DNA of 5,666 nt. Origin: Clostridia bacterium (GTDB lineage: Bacteria > Bacillota > Clostridia > Oscillospirales > QAMX01). How positions within the stretch are numbered: position 1 is the stretch's first letter; the number at the start of each line of letters is the position of its first letter. A program made the translations under genes and the position numbers. Shown here piece by piece: positions 5,114 through 5,666 of this stretch. Where the stretch lies: positions 1 to 5,666 of the forward strand of contig JAFYLV010000025.1 in assembly GCA_017556885.1 (NCBI GenBank), in the 5' to 3' direction. The notes beneath the pieces are model-generated. The model searched no databases. It saw only the letters and a list, made by a program, of their open reading frames with translations, and was not told where the DNA came from.

Positions 5114-5666
5114 ATGGATGCGGCAATTCTCGTGCTTTATCTTGCGGCGCTCGTCTTCGTCGGGCTTTCCGGTAAAAAGGCAAAGGATCTGGGAAGCTTT
5201 TCCCGGGCGGAGCCGGGACTTTTTGCGCTGACGGCCACCCTTTCCGCCGGGTTTATCGGGGGCGGCTTTTCCTCCGGTAATGCGGCAGCCTGCGCCGCCG
5301 GCGGCATCCAGCCCGCGCTCATTCTCTGCGGATTTACCCTCGGCTGGTTGATCCTCGGGCTGCTGCTTCCGCGGATGCGCTTTCCGGAGGGAGCCACCAC
5401 GGCGGGGGAGGTCATGGGCGAGGCCTACGGCGAGGGTGCCCGTATCGCAACGGGCATCTTCTCTTTTTTGCTCTCTGCCGGGATCCTTGGAGCGCAGATC
5501 GGCGTGATGGGCTCCCTGTTTGAGACCTTTCTCGGACTTCCGCGCCTGTGGGGCATTCTTCTCGGCACGGCCGCCGCCACGGTTTATTCCACCTTCGGAG
5601 GGCTTGGCGCGGTCATCCGGGCAGACGTGGTGCAGTTCTGCATCCTCTTCATCGGCATGCCGGTGC
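5114..5666 (+). CDS. Sodium:solute symporter (SSS) family protein, N-terminal part
   Basis: An open frame from ATG 5114 runs past the right edge; 184 residues are visible, against about 450-500 for the family. SSS proteins use the Na+ gradient to import sugars, amino acids, pantothenate, proline and similar solutes; the substrate here is unknown. The first membrane segment is at about 3-19. The next helix carries TLSAGFIGGGFSSGNA (44-59), which matches the Na+/substrate-site helix of the family. The segment VYSTFGGLGAVIRADVVQF (158-176) matches the characteristic GG-x-AV-xx-DV-x-Q motif. Other predicted helices are about 67-86, 113-132 and 143-160. GGGAGGA (5098-5104) lies 9 bases before the ATG and supports the start. 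No convincing promoter was found in the 66 bases between the upstream terminator and the ATG. Its neighbour is another Na+-coupled transporter of a different family, but a strong terminator separates them. Confidence 0.88.
   Translation, partial: MDAAILVLYLAALVFVGLSGKKAKDLGSFSRAEPGLFALTATLSAGFIGGGFSSGNAAACAAGGIQPALILCGFTLGWLILGLLLPRMRFPEGATTAGEVMGEAYGEGARIATGIFSFLLSAGILGAQIGVMGSLFETFLGLPRLWGILLGTAAATVYSTFGGLGAVIRADVVQFCILFIGMPV

Overview
The window looks like chromosomal DNA from a gut-type Clostridia (Bacillota), probably near Oscillospiraceae/Ruminococcaceae. The reasons are G+C-rich genes with strong AGGAGG-type ribosome binding sites, textbook sigma-A promoters, a tRNA gene with encoded CCA, an SLH surface protein, and a repeat family (CTCCCTTGTGTAAAGGGAG-type) that I recall as common in gut Clostridia. 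The genus cannot be fixed from this window.

Layout. Positions 2-808 hold the C-terminal part of a surface protein with SLH repeats, followed by a hairpin. Positions ~900-2030 are an AT-rich island (a sampled line in each of its two genes is 38% G+C, against about 65% in the ATPase gene). The island carries a GNAT acetyltransferase (973-1422) and a small DUF559/Vsr-like endonuclease gene (1622-1933) enclosed by a pair of ~50-base inverted repeats. On the minus strand, a possible 56-residue ORF (3325-3155) leads into a P-loop ATPase (3143-2067) that ends at a shared bidirectional terminator. Divergent from these is a tRNA-Thr(CGU) gene with a consensus promoter and a strong terminator. Next comes a complete neurotransmitter:sodium symporter (NSS) family transporter (3669-5003) with its own promoter and terminator. 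The window ends inside a sodium:solute symporter (SSS) family gene that starts at 5114.

How the parts relate. Most genes are independent units separated by terminators. The two sodium-coupled transporters are adjacent but punctuated by a strong terminator. The ATPase and its small upstream ORF look translationally coupled.

The most notable structure is the inverted-repeat element at 1509-1959. Its left repeat carries the ribosome binding site for the endonuclease gene. Its right repeat encodes the last seven residues and the stop codon. The two repeats differ mainly at positions that keep their hairpins paired. The gene also has an in-frame TGA at codon 17 where homologues, from memory, have arginine. 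It is therefore either a decaying copy or one read from an internal ATG. A second notable point is that the ATPase is an internal duplication whose second half has lost its Walker A motif.
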